This document shows, piece after piece, positions 44,001 to 59,000 of a DNA stretch of 64,000 bases; position 1 is the stretch's first letter, and each line of letters starts with the position of its first letter. The DNA is taken from NCBI GenBank assembly GCA_034509925.1, contig CM067528.1:7872501-7936500 (forward strand). The letters run 5' to 3'. Origin of the DNA: Hirudinaria manillensis. Taxonomy: Eukaryota > Annelida > Clitellata > Hirudinida > Hirudinidae. A model generated the notes under the pieces. That model was given only the letters and a program-made list of their open reading frames with translations, did not search any database and was not told where the DNA came from. The translations under genes were made by a program, and so were the position numbers.

Positions 44001-47000
44001 ACTACCCCAAGGACAGGCACTTTGAGGTCTCTCAGGCATTCTCACCAACCTCAATATGATTCTCCACAGGCAAATGAGGAAATGTCAAATCAGCCCTTTT
44101 CTCCAGTAAAACGTGATCATTGTTCAGCCAGTTTCCAACATTCTGGGTTCAATGAAACCTTTATGCCTATGCAAAAGAATACTCACACACTGCCAAAAGA
44201 ATCTAGTCAGTAATTTTATTTTATCAGTCTTGATTGTCATGATGAGTTTGTAATTGTCATCATTGGTTATGTTATGTAATTGAATTTATAACAAAAAGAA
44301 AAAATATTTGTTCTTTGAAATTCCTCCATATACAGTGCGCGTCATAATGATAGGACAGGTGCATATTTTGATGATATCATTCCAAGTAGTGGAGTTATGT
44401 AAACCATTTTTTTATATGATATAGTAAAATACGTTACATTTACAGATTTATCAAATTTATTGTGCAAAAATAAATATTTTGTGAGAATTTAACAAAACAC
44501 TGGAAATCCCCGAAATTGCACACATCAAGGAAGAACACTGTGGAGCATAAATTTTCAAATTTATTGGATTTAAACATTTAAATTATGATTTATATGAAAG
44601 TCAATAATGAGTTTTGTCTCCTTTCTTCATAATTACTTCTTTAATTCTGTTTTTCAATGAATCCAGGAAAGATTTTAGGCTGTCTTCGTCCAGCTCTCTC
44701 CAGGTCTTTTCCAAAGAGTCTCTCAGCTCTTGAACGCTGGAATATTGTTTGCCATTACAATATATTTTCCTGGTAAGCAATCCCCACACGTTTTCGATGG
44801 GGTTCAAGTTTGGGGAGCGAAATGGCCACTTGAGAACCTCCAAATTCCTTTCCTGGAAAAAAAGTTTGGTTGATTTTGCCATGTGTAGAGGGGCATTGTC
44901 ATGCTGGAAGATGACCCTTTCATTTCCAAATTTGTCACATAATGTGAAAAAATGATGGTCCAGAGTTTCAAAATATTTGGCAGAGTTTTGCTTCCCCTCT
45001 AAGAACATAAGTTCTGAAGAACCTCGAGAGGAAATGGCAGTCCAAACCATCACTGAGCCACCTCCAAAATTTCTTTTAAGAAAATGAGTTTTTGCATTTT
45101 CTGACATCATGCCAATGATATTTGAATCCATCTGGACCATCCAAGTTAAATTTTTTTTCATCTGAAAAAATAACGGACTTCCATTTGGTGTCCAAATCCA
45201 GCTTCTCCTTTACCCAGTTCAGTCGGAACTTCTTGTGGGCCTCCATCAAAAGCGGCTTGTGCTGACGCTTAACAAACTTTAGAAAACCACTTCCATGGGG
45301 ACACCTCAATATTGACGATCTACTGACATTTAGGTTTAAGTTATTTTTAGGTCCTTTGTTGAAGTGAGCCCCTTGGAAGCTTCGTGGAGGATGACTCTTC
45401 TCTGACGTTCATCCAGTTTTTTTGGTCTTCCAGGGGAACAAATCGTTCCATAACTTTGAGGATCACTTAAAAAACGACTAATAATATTTCTAGAGCGATT
45501 CGTCTTCCTAGAAATTTCAGAAATTGACAAATTCAAGTCTTTAAAGGCAAGAATTTGTCCTCTTTCAATATCATTAAGTTGCTTTCCTAAACCCATCAAT
45601 AATAACGTTACTTATCGATATTTTATTCTGTAAACATGTTACGGACATCAAGTAATACATAAGGATTCTTATTATGTTAATGAACTTTTGTGAAACCTGT
45701 AATAAAAATTTTTTTCCTCAACGGAAGAGACCCCATGCTCTGTTGCGGAAACTCCGAGAAACAACATCAAAAGTGTTTCTTGGTGAATTCTCATCAATAT
45801 TCAAATTTTAGTCTTAACTTTTATTGAATACTAATTAATTACTCTCTTATGATCGCTAAAATCAGCATTTTGACCGAAGTTTACCGGTAATTTTAAAGAT
45901 AGAGATAGAAATCTTGTGATTCTAGTACCTGTCCTATCTTTATGACGCGCACTGTATATGAAAACCAAACATGAAAAACAAGGCAGTATGATTAATTAAA
46001 AAATTTTGGTTTTATTAGTATAAATATTAATATCCTTTCTAACCATGTTCAAATAAATTAGATGCTTGAAGATATAATAAATGGCTTGTAAGTTAGCTTA
46101 ATGGATGGTATTTTTGTGAGCAGCAGTAAAAAGCAACATTATGCGTTGTGCTTGCAACTTGTCTTGTGGTGCCACAAGGTACCTCTGATGCTATGTAAAT
46201 AAGGCATGTCAAATATGAAGCCCTTTGCAACCACTTTTATGCCCCTCATAAATATTTCTAAATCTATAACATTTCCAGTGCTTCATTACAAAAAGAAATT
46301 TAGTGAAAAAGCAAGTAGTCAATAAAAATTTAGTTCATTTCCCTTTGTATAGAGAGCTTGGCTTTGTTGAGTCTGAGAGTTACTTACAGTTATTGCTAAT
46401 GGAATTTTAGGCTAGATTTATTGATTTTTAACAACATATATTATTTTCTGTACCTTTCACTTTTGGTATTATCAAAGCAGAAGAAATGGATGGAACTATC
46501 AGAATGGTAGGTAGAGCCATATACTAAGAAGCTCTAAGATTTCTTTACTGAACTTTCTGAGAAGTTTAAATACTTAACAAAATTTGCCATATCAATGTCA
46601 ATGTTGGACTCTATCTATATATTCAAACAGTTATTTTCATGATATCTTTGTTAATTTCTCAAGAGAATTTCTGACAAATCAGCATTTGTCAACCATGATC
46701 AAAGTTAGGAGTGTGCAGAGGTTTCAGTCAATTATTTCAAAAACTGTTGGTAAAAATGTGCCAAGCCTCAGGACAACATGAATTGTAGCAAATAAAAGTT
46801 ATTTTTCTACAATGTAGTTGTAATTTATTTGATCACTTGTGTTGTGTGTTGCCTTAATGAATACCCATGAAGCCTTCAGAATTATACATAAATTGCCATG
46901 CAGCCCAATGGAGTTCATGAATTTGACATGCCTGACATAAATGGTTGTTCTCACACTTAGGGCAATGTATAAAATCATCAAATCAATAATTTTCTGTTTT

Positions 47001-50000
47001 AAAATTTGCAAATTAAATATATACATTTTTGGGAAATTTTTGAAGCTCTAAACATACATTGATAACTTTAATTGCTCTTCCTTCAACATACAGAGCCATC
47101 CTTAATTGAAAATGAGAAAAAACAAGCAAGTTCAAATGAACTGGAGAAGTCTCAACCAATACTGTTGAAGGGTACAGTTGATGACTTCCATTTTTCTTAT
47201 TTTACCCATCTTGATGGTAAGGGAATAGATGGTATCTTGAAACACCAGATCAGGGACTCTTATCACGATAATGCATCTCAGGATTCCTACCATCTTCATG
47301 GGAGTCGAGGGTCACCAGATTTTGACTCCAAGACTCCAGAAAGCCACGATGAAATTGAATCTGGCATGTGTGTTGTTGATGCAGAATTACATAATTTTGA
47401 ACCAGTATTAAAGCCCCATTATCAATGTCCTGATGTCATAATGCGTGGTAAGAGTCTTGTTGAACTGAGTTTTCAGTCTGCTGAAACTTCAGGTACTGAA
47501 GATTCAAAGCATGAAAAGTTTTCTAAGGTGAGGCCTGTCACCATTTCATATGAACATGCAGATCCTGATGGGTCAAGTAATTTTATTGCCGGGAAGAAAG
47601 TTGTGCAGTCATACATCACTGATGTGGACAGTTTATTATCTCCACTTGATGAGCCCTCAAATGAGAAAATTGCTATGATTCCTGATAAAGAGAATTCTAG
47701 TCTTTGGGGATGCCAAAGTCAAAATGATCAAGCTACTAATGCTTTATTACCTACTGATGATGAAGAGTGCATAACTGTTGTTGACAGCAAGGATGATGGC
47801 ATACAGTACATACTTCATAGGAGACACATGCACTCAAAAGACAAGGATTTATCAGATCCTATTTCTAGGAACCAGAAATTGTTCTATTCTTCAACTTACT
47901 TGAGGAACAGAACGGACTTAGAAAAGGTTAGGAATGTACTGAGTAGCATGGCCTCTGTGCAGGGAAAGACCAATGAATTTTTCCAAGGAAGAATTAAAGC
48001 TGTAGATTATGTCATGTATAAGAAACTACCACACAGGGATAGCTTCTCTTCGAGAGATGATTCCATTGAATCATCGCTCTTTCATAAAGAGGGCCATTGT
48101 GTCTGGAGAAAAGTAAAAGATGAAAAGAGCCATTTTAATTCATTAGGTACTTCATCTCAAAAGTTGATGAATATTTGTAGACAAAAAGGTTTAGATGTAG
48201 AAGAAACAGACTTTCCAGTTATTGAGCCAGTTTTAGACAGGAAATCTCATAAATTGGTTGAATATGATGCAGACAAAGTGCTGAATAATGGTGATAGTGA
48301 TGAGTTGCAGAGATTCTGTTTCTGGCATGACTTAGACAAGATACCATATCTTATTCTGTCTTGTGAGAATATTAAACAATGTTGCTACAGAAATTTTATT
48401 AAAATGCTCTCTTATGGAGAGCTGATAAGAATGGAAAGCTCCTGTGACTTTTCTGGTAATGCTTTCATTAAAAGGGAAAATTTCAGTGCTAAGGATCAAT
48501 TAAGGAATTCCATGAAAATTTCTTCTAGTTATAAAACTGGATTTGCTACTGGGTCTTCTTCATCTTTCAGTATTAATGATGAGCTTGAAGTTGGCATCAA
48601 GCTAGAGCCTGTAATACATCATGGTGAAGTGGTTGCTTCCTCAAAGAATGGAATGTCCTCATGTGGCAGCCAGTGTGAAGCTTACACAAGCATTGATAAA
48701 CACGAGCATGTAATGGAATGGCTTGAAGAACAGCAAGCTATTTTTGATCCTCTCGAAAGTTCATTTCCAGAGGAAATTAATAAAAACTGCTTCATTGGAT
48801 CTCATCAACCTTTATCAGATCTTATCAGAAATTCAGGAAATTATTCTCCTTGTTCACCACCATTCTCAGGCACATATAAGGAAACATCATCTAGTGTTCC
48901 TTCTGCAACTGAATTCTTTGAAATGAAGGCAGGCCTAAAGCAAATGCAAACCCAGTCTTCTTTTGGAACCCAAAGTTTTCCCAAACCTGCTATAGATAAT
49001 GGAAAAGCTTTGCCTGGAGAGGATTTTTATGATGTCAATAGAATCTTGGACTATGTGGCAACAAGCAGCCAACTTACTTCGAGGAAGCTATTGTCTCGTA
49101 ATGATTTAAGTTATGAAGTATTTGACAAGGAAATTACTTCTGAATTCTTAATTGGGAAAAATGTTAAGACTAAAAAATCTTTTGAGTCTTTGAACTTTAT
49201 TGATCCAAAAGAGGTCTCATCAAAAGTCTGGCAAAGAGCAGAAGGGAAAGTTTTTCCTAAATCCACTTCTGCTGCCTCTACTCATGAAGAAGAACATATT
49301 TCTGACATACTTGATGCTCTTGAAGGACATGGAACTGGAGATCTGATTGACCTGTCTGATGCTGATGTTGAATCCTGGGATTGCATTTTAGATGATTCCC
49401 AATTGCTGACAGAATCTCTTAAAGGTTTGGAAGAAGCTGACTTAACTAAGTTTATAGGGTTCAAGGAAAGTCTTGCAACATTTCATCATTTACAAAACGT
49501 AGAGAATCCTGCTCAGGAGCCTCAGTTTTTAGAAACATCATTAGCTTCTACTGATGTTGAACTTATCAATGTTTGCCAGGATGAGATGATTAAAAAGGAT
49601 TCGACTGTAATGATATTTAGGCCAAAATTGACAAAACAAGATAAAGTATCGAAGTGCCACAAGGGATCATTTCAGAAATCTGAATGTTTGATTTCTGTAA
49701 AGTGGCCATCCGATTCAGCAATGCAGCCATCAGAACCATGGAAAGAAGACATCACAGAAAATGTCAACCAAGTAATATCAACTGCTGAGATAGAACCTTT
49801 GGTATTACATGAAAAATCTGATGATGATAATGTTCTTTTGAAAAATGAAGAATATTTATGTGTCAGGAAGCCTGTGTTAGCAAAAGATGATATTGTTTTC
49901 AATGTTTGTGATGCAATGAATGTGGAAGTTGTAATATCATCAGTCAAAGAAATTAGAATGGAATTAGAAGAAAAGGTAGAAGTAGCTTTTGTGGGGATCT

Positions 50001-53000
50001 GTCCAAGAATTAAAAAAGGGAAACCAAAAGTGAAACCAAAACGAGTTCCAGATAAATTTGAACTGTTTTTAGCTGGAATAAAAGTGAACTTAGAAAATAT
50101 TCTTGCCAGAGATCCAGTTTCTGAGAACATAAAAGCCGAAATAATTTCCGGCAAGCATCGAGCAAGAATCTCATGGAACAAGAGCTCCTTCTGCAATCAA
50201 AGGCTGCTACTTGCATCATGTGAAAATCTTGTCATTCTTTCAAAGATCCCCATGAAGCCAGTAGTTCAACTGCATTCAAGAAGTTTTTCAAGTGCAAATC
50301 TCAGTAAATCACAGAAAATATGTCAGAAAGGCATTACTTCCCAAAGCCAAGTTGAGTTCTTATATTGTGACAATGTTAAAGGAGAAATCAGAAGAAGTAG
50401 GGCTATTGTTAGGGTTTTTGTGATGTAAGGCAAGTGACCAAGGTGAATGCCATCCAACTATTGGGCTCACTTATATGTTTCTATGAAGGCAGTATTTTTT
50501 GTTTCTAGTTAATTCTAATTATTAATTATTACTGTGTCTGTGAAAATTATGAAAAAATCAGGAAACAATAAATTGCAAAACAGAAAACATTTGTTTCTAA
50601 TGGTTGCTTATGTTAGCAAAAGACAAATTAACAATAATTAAATAATTTTTAAGTAAAGAGTTTAGAAATATCCTCAAAGTGCATGGTTTCTAGATGTGGC
50701 AGGCATGCTTATTTCTCATTTCCATCAATATAGAAATGATTATATCATTTCATAACTTTATAACTTTTTAAAGTTCACTTAGAAGCTTTTATTCAATTGA
50801 AATCAATCACTTATTTTCACCACAGAAAATTTAAGTTAGGAACAAGCAGAGGGTGTTGTTCCCTCTTAAGGTCTTCTTTTTCAACTTTTTTGGGTGACAT
50901 CATTTTCTTTTGTATTTAAATCAGACTTTGATTCCCATAAAATGAAAAAACAAATCTGGCATAATTTATTATTGAATGATGCAGTAATCTGAATTTTTAT
51001 GGATTTTATGATGTTTTATGTTTTTGGAATGGTAGCAAGGAACCATATTAATCTAGGTAATTTTTTAAATGTATTTTGTTAAATCTATTTGAATGTAGCA
51101 AGATGTTGCATTGTCTTCATTTTTGGAGCTAAAGAAAAATTTATTTGTTAAACATATGAAATAAAAACTTCAAATAATTTAGAACAATATTTTCCATTAA
51201 GCTTGATCAATCAAAATCAATAGACCATTTTCAATTAATGAATTTTTATTAATATTTCAGAATTTATTAAATTTGGAGCTAGGGTCAATTTAGTTTATTT
51301 TTTTCAGCCAACCTCAGAACCTTATTACTGAACTAATACGACATATTAGCCAAGAAAATGTGATCATAAAATTGTAAAAAATTATATTAAGCAAGTGATC
51401 TATTGAATTTAATCAAGTCTGCATATCAGAAAAGTTATTTAGAGGTGTCAATTTACTATGTCCATCTCTTGAAGATCTTACTTTTAAGCAAGATTTGTTG
51501 GATGATGGTCTTGAGGATGAATTTTGTATAATCTAATGCTATTGCTATTTGGATAGAAAAAATGAATGATTGTTAGTGATAAAATTTCTTTGCCATTTTT
51601 TCTTCTAATTTTACTGTTACTTTGCTTATTTGTTTCACGTTTGAAACATGCTCAAGCCTATTTTGACAAATTTTTTTGCACTTGCCCCATCAACCATGAC
51701 TAAGTGATGCTTTATTTTCTAATGATATATTGATTCTTTCTCTGGTGAGTTGTGTAATCGTCCTTATCATAAGAAATTGGTTGCCCACTTATATTCCTAC
51801 TCATTTGTAATTTCTCTTAAAGGTAGTAGACACTTTATTACCTCATAATGATCATTTTATTTTCATAGAAACCATTTTTGGTCTTCATAAAAATCATTAA
51901 GTTATAAAAATAAATTACTTGGAATGCTTGGTATGAATAAAAGCCCTAACATGTGACAATATTCTCTTGATATATTTGTTGTTGTTACTGTGAATTTCAG
52001 CATCCTTTATTATTTATTTAATTCTTTGGATGTCAACAAGATAACCTGTTATCAAAATTTGTTCATTGTGTATGAAATAGCTTTTATACTTGAATTCTAC
52101 ATATCTGTGTTCAATAACACATTTATTCTATTGTAAGTTCACTAACATGGTTGCCTCTATCTATTGTTAATATCATTTAACACACAATTTTCATATTCAA
52201 TGTCTTGAATAATAATGTTGTTGATATAAGTTATACCAATTTAATGAGGATATTCACATTTCATGCACATTTAATAGTGATAATTTTTGGTTTTCTATGT
52301 TTTCTCTGCACCTTTCATGTGAGTATTTACCTAAATAAAAATTGCATCTCGATGTGTGCTGCAATCTAATAATTGTAAAATGTGTAATTTTTCTATTCTC
52401 ATAAAAAAAGGGGTTTCATAATGATGGCTAACATTATCATTTGTATTTCTTTAATAAAATTATTCCTATTTGTGGTGATGAAAGTTCATAAATATTAATG
52501 ATTCATAGCCTAGAGAACACAGAAGTACCTGCTGTAGCTTGAAAGTCTATTCAGTTTTACGTTGTTTGAGTTCATTAAATAACACTTGCTTTTATGATGC
52601 TTTTCTTATATATTTATATCGACACCAATTAATTATAATATTTAAAGCTTGCAATAATTTTATTAGTATATAAGTCTACAAGAAAAAAAAATCACATAGC
52701 TTGGTTATACAAATGGATTTGGTATATGAATTTACATGCAAATTTACCTTGAATTTACATTTTTACAATTTGCAACACATCATAACCTATTAGAACATAA
52801 TTATGAAGCTTACCAAGATGGCACTGGATGACAACAGCACTACTGGGATCAGATACAGAATAAATGTGCAAGACATATGGTGGTACCATGTCAGCAGATA
52901 ATCAAATTTTTTTAAGCGACCAGATTAGAATTGGAGAACAGATGGCCCTAAGTCTGTGATGAAAGTTTTTCTTGCAAAAAAGGATCTGACTTCGATGTTA

Positions 53001-56000
53001 ACCATTCAAATTTAGAAACTTCTAGAAACTTGGGGACTTCCAAGTTTGTAGGGTTTGTCAGAAAAGAGATGAGTACAAGTGATGGAAGACCAAATACAAG
53101 TACTCAAGATTCAAGTGCAAGTACAAGTACTGGGATTTTCAATTACAGATACAAGTACTGACAAGACATGAATGAGTACTCCGTCGAGTACTTTGCAGAT
53201 ATCTATTTTTCAGTGCTTTTTTTTCAGTAGGCACTGTTCCTGCAGCTTTCTAAGAATTATTCCAATGTAATTTAATTAAATTGCAACTACAATCTGTTAC
53301 AACAACAATTGATATTAGAGTCGGATTAGAAATTATGGAGAAATTATGGCCCAAAGGTCGGATACGACATAGAACTATGCTGAATCCAGTGCCTCCATTA
53401 GTTATGGATTTTAATTTATTAATGAAATAATGGACTACCTATTAGATTGACTGTGTTCTGTCATGTCCATCTACAGTGCCATTGCATCTCATCGGCACAA
53501 GAACAAATTGGCTGAATAAATATAAATGAATTTTTCATTTTTCCATTATGACATGTTTCCCTGAAAATGAAATGTTATTTTATATTAAATTTTGCTCCAA
53601 AGTAGTTTGGGGCTATTATTAAGATCAATTAGGATTGCAGGTACAATTTTGGTGTAAAGGTAGTTTTCATTCAGAATTTTTGCACATTTAATGATTTGCT
53701 AAGAATTAATTGGTTAGACGCTTTATTTATCCAAACTATTCTTTTAAGGATTTATTTTTTATTTGAAGAAGATCTTAATTTCTATGTGAAATTTGTAGTT
53801 GAATTTCTGATTTTCTAGTCATATGTTCTTAGTATTTTATTCACATTTTTTATTTGACTCCATTGGATCAAAATGTTCAAAATTTCATTTTCTACATTAT
53901 CAGATATGAAATAAGTTATACTTGCATAAATTTTCATTCAGTTCAATTTTTGATTGGTTTAAATTTATGCTGCTTAATAATTGTTTAAACTGATTTTGCT
54001 TTGTGTTATATCATTTTATTATTAATGAAAATTAAAGTCCACGAATTGATTTCTTTAGCTAAAGAAAGACAATGTCATGGTATAGCCAGGAATTCTCAAA
54101 CTTTAGCTTTTGAACTACTAAGAACACAAGAGATATCAACAGAGGAAGATATAGAAGAAAGAAGGTGGATGTTTCTAACAAAATTAAATTTTACATGATT
54201 TTGATATGCATAATAATATAATTTTAATTAATTATAACGTTGTAAAACAATGTAGCTGGTTATTATCAATTGAGTCAGCTTAATCATTAACTTGTTACTC
54301 TTAATTTAAGTTGCCTAATAATTGATGTTTTTGTTTTAGTGCCATCAATGGGATTGATTTCATTCCTCTGCCAATACATCAAGATCCAAATTCATCAATT
54401 GATCATCAGGATAAAAGTGTCACAAATAATATAGCCTCAGCATCCCTCCATCAACAGTTTCAGCTTTGTCATGAAATTCAGAAACAACAGCTAAGCAAGT
54501 GCCTTCCCATCCCATTGATTGATCATTTTCCATTACATCCTACAAGTGCTACTATTACCCTTATCAGGAGTAAGAATGAAACTGATGATGATACTTTGAT
54601 CAATGATGCATTGAATACAATACCGATATCAGGTGGGTTCAGTAAAAGTATCAGAATCCATTTGTCTGAAAGTCCTTCACAACCCAGATACTTTTGTACA
54701 GATATTGATTCTTGCAAACTGCCAGCTTATTGTGACAACTCGATAATATATCCCACAGAAGGATCAATGAAGGGGATGGTTCATTTCCTGTCTTCAAATA
54801 CTAAACTAAGTCCTACAAAGATTGAATCAGATTCAAACAGTGATGTTAAGCCTCTTTTAAGCTTGGAAACTTTGAGACTTCCAGCCAATAAACAGCAACA
54901 ACAAGGTTATTCTATCAACTTTCTCCCCGAGAATGAATTTTCAGCAACTCTTTCAAATTCTATAGAGGGAATGGGAGTTTCTTCATCATATTCAAATACA
55001 TGTGAAATGGAGCAAATAGCACTTTCCAATCAGGATTCAAATCTTTCAGCTGACACTCAGTTGTCTTCTGTAAAAAATGCTGGATCAGCAATTCCAATTA
55101 AAGATCAAGCTTGGGGATCACTTGATCTTGAAATTGAGAAGGTACTGAAATTTGAGATGATATTTGATATGGTAAAGATTTCATTTCTAATTTCAATTAG
55201 TGTATATATATTCTAAGCAATTGCTTAACCCTGGGTATGAAAACTAAATAATGTGAGATCAAGTTTATTATGTTAACATAAATGATTATGGAAAGTTATC
55301 AGTTTTTTTTTTTCTGGAGGGATGGCTTTATTTGGCTTTTTTAAATTAAAGATTCTGAATATTATTTAATTAATTAATTAATTGAAAAATAATGTAGTTA
55401 TTTCAATTATCTAGAGCCATGGTTATAAAAGATGTTATGACTCCAGAACAACAGAGATCACAATCGTTTATAAACGTGATCATATCAAAACATGAACCCA
55501 CAATATTAACGATAAGCAAGTATCGCCAAAAGTATAGCAACAAAGATCATTCTTACTTCTCAGGCAAAACCTTCCTAATACACCTCCTCCCATAAACAAT
55601 TAGGTATTTCTTCCTCTGGGGATCTATCTCCAGACTTTTTGGAAGTCGGTGGTTCCTTGTGGATATTGTCTCTGGTGTTTGTGATTGCACTGTCGGGATA
55701 GTGTGCAAAGAACTGTGCTCCTCTTCACTCTCTTGCACTTCTGGTTGTTCCAGTGTGTTTGTTTTCTCAATGTTACTTTGGGTGTCCCACTTGTTGTATT
55801 TTTTTTTAGTCATTTATTATTCCACTGAGAAAATAATTTTTCTGCATGACATCAACATTCTTGAGTTTGAGGTTTATGATTCTGTAAGTTTAAATAAAGG
55901 TATTGAAAAGTGGCTGGATGTTCTTAATATGGTTTGTTCCTATTGAGTTTGGTTTAAAATTGGTTTTAACATGTTGACCTATTCTAGGTATTGGGCAAAA

Positions 56001-59000
56001 ATGAATTGAACAAGTAGTTTATTTTTATTGGGGTTTTAGTATGAAAATCTCTTGTTTGAGTCAAGAAATAGTTGTCTTTGAAGTTTGTTAGTAGTTGTTA
56101 GTAATGTTACTGAAGCCAGGTCAAATGTTTCACACATCACCTTGAGTGAGTCATCTAGAGCTCCCTTCATAAGCTGATTCGCATGCCAATAAAGCATTCT
56201 GCCATTAGAGTGCCATAGTTTCAACTTCAGAGACTTGATGTCTCACTCAATGTTTGATCCACCCTTGCATCCACTTTGGATGATATGGATCACTGTAGTT
56301 TCTCATGAAGACTGTGTCTTCCTTAATGAAATCTCTTCTTTGTTGGTGCCCAGGTTTCCTGTCTTTTTCCATCTCCTGATCAGTTCGTTGGAGATGCTTT
56401 ATTGGGTCCTTGAGTTGGATGTCACTTAAGGGAGTTCTCAATGATCTTCCTGAGAGTTTTTCTTCTGGCATTTTCAAATCTGTCAAAGAGGGACATGGTC
56501 TTGTCTGATAGGTCAGTAGGAATTTTTGATGCTCCATCACCTCCTCTTCCTGTAGCTTTTGCAGTATATGTTCAAACATATCAACGAATTGTTCCACTTG
56601 TGCATTACAATGAGGTTGGCAGGGCAGTAGTGATCGACCGGGGACCCCGGACCCGGCTGAACCCCGGCCTTTTTTACCATCAGGGTCCCGGCCCCGGCCC
56701 TGGTCCCGGCTTTTTAACATTCCCCGGTCCCGACCTGGCTTAAATTCAACCGGGGTTTAGCCGGGGGTAAACAAAAGTCGAATTTTTAGCTTTGTCAACT
56801 TAAATAAAATTTATTCATCATCCGACGAATCATAAAATATATCGTTCGGAGAGTTAAAGTCCTCAGCTACCCATTCACCAATAATATTTCGTGGAACTTT
56901 CTGGAAAATCCATCAGTCATCCTAGATATCCAATCTCCTCGTAGCTTTTAAAAAAAAAAACATTACTGGGTTCCTCAACAAGATTCAGGTACCTCCCCTC
57001 GAAAGGAGCCTAAAAGTTTCCTTAACTCGATGGTGTTAAAAAACATCATCGGCTGGAACCTGGAATGATGTCCTTAAAACTATGAGTTTTAAAAAAATTA
57101 CCGTTTAACTTTCATCACCTGTTGCGTTCACAAAACAGTAATCAATTAGTATTCAATAAGATTTGATTTTCATGAGATTCCATCAACGATTTAATGTTTT
57201 TCTAAGTTTTCGCAACGGAGCGTGGAAGAGTTGTCATTGTGATAATTTTTTTTATTACAGGTTTTACAGAATCTCTTTGACATAATAAGCATACTTATAT
57301 ATTATTTGACGTTTACAACATGTTTAGAGAATAAAAGCACCGATAGTTAACGTTATTATAGATGGCCTCCCCAACCCCGGCTTCAACCCCGGTCCCGGCT
57401 AAAATTGACGCCCCGTTCGATCACTACAGGGCGGTGACCTGATGTACTCAATTCCAATCTTCTGAAAGTACTCTTGGAACTCCTTGGCCATGAACTGTGT
57501 CCCATTGTCCAAAATGAGTACCTTTGGGTATTCAAAAATTCTACCCAGCTTTTTGATTTGATTGTGGATGTTGAAGTCTTCATTTTCACAACTTCAGGCC
57601 ACTTGGAGCTATCCACCACGATCAGGAAAATCATTTCTTCAATTGGACCGGCAAAGTCAATATTGATCATCTCCCAAGCACAATTAGGTTTTGGCCATGG
57701 TGTCAGTTCCTTTCTAACAAGCACCTTTGCAGCTGATTGACATGAACTACAAAGTCTTACTCTGTCTTTGATGTCCCTATCAATTCCTTGCCAGTAGACA
57801 TGTGTTCAAGCCAACATCTTCATTCTGGCTGCTCTTGGATGCTCCTCATGCAGTGTCTTCAGTATTCAGCCTTCCAAGGCTGATTTAATCACGGCCTGTG
57901 TCCCCATGAAAAGTGCACCTTTGTGGACTGACAGGTCTTTAGACACAATTAGACTTTACAAAAATGTTTGTTGATACACTATGTAATAGTAATGAAACTA
58001 TATTTTTTAAGTCTATTTTTTTATAGTTTGGAAATTTTCTGCAATTTTATTTTAGATATGACCAGTTCTAAATTTGATGATGTTTCATATCATTGAATCA
58101 CCAGAACCCTTGAGTCCCCAAATGTAATGGGCAATTTCTTACCAATGAATGAATTAATTGGAGTAAATTCTTTGTAGATAGATTGAGCAACACCACAAAA
58201 TAAGTTTATATAAATATTACTCCAATTATGCAGAAGTCATGGATATATATAATTATGAAGTTATTAGAATTGTCTTTCAGGTGATATGTGTTCCAGGATA
58301 TTACATTGGTAAAGAACTACTTATGACTGAGAGAACTTATAAAAGGGACTTGGAAATAATGATTGAGGTAATAAGTAATTCATAATTGCAAAAACTGAGT
58401 TGATTTATTATTACTATTATTTTTTATAATAAATTTTATATAAACACAATGGCAGGGATTCCAATGGATGTCATATGACTTGTGCTCTGGACTCTCTGTT
58501 AACACCTCTCCAAATTCTCATGTTATTCAAGAAACCTTGCAATTCTTTAATCCCTTATATCAGATTCACATACATTTTCTTCAGTCTATCGAAGCAAGAA
58601 TTATTGAATGGTGAGTTTATTGAAAAAAATCAAATAGTATTTGATTAATGGACTAGATTGATAAGAGGACTCGAGTATTTCTTCTGTTTAATCAAGTAAT
58701 TCTTCTGTTTAGAAGGAGTGGGAAACATACTGATCATGGGCAGCGACTCTTACCTTGAAACTTTGCCTCTTGCCTCTTTTATTAAAAATCTGTCGGCTAG
58801 ATGTTCTTTCATATTCTACAGTGCAGACACACCATGAGAATAAATCATAATTTTGCAAAAACACCATTAAATGTAAATCTTTTCTTAGCTGATTTGCAAA
58901 AAATCTACCTGATGATTCTTTTACTACCAGCAGTTGCTAATTTTCAGACAGAGTTTTACCTCTACCTATCATTAAACTATAAGCAGGGCCCCTTGGTAAT

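Noticed and set aside
49672..50196. 174-residue minus-strand open frame inside FARP exon 11
   Set aside because: It is antisense to the long FARP linker frame; no splice sites or domain support it.
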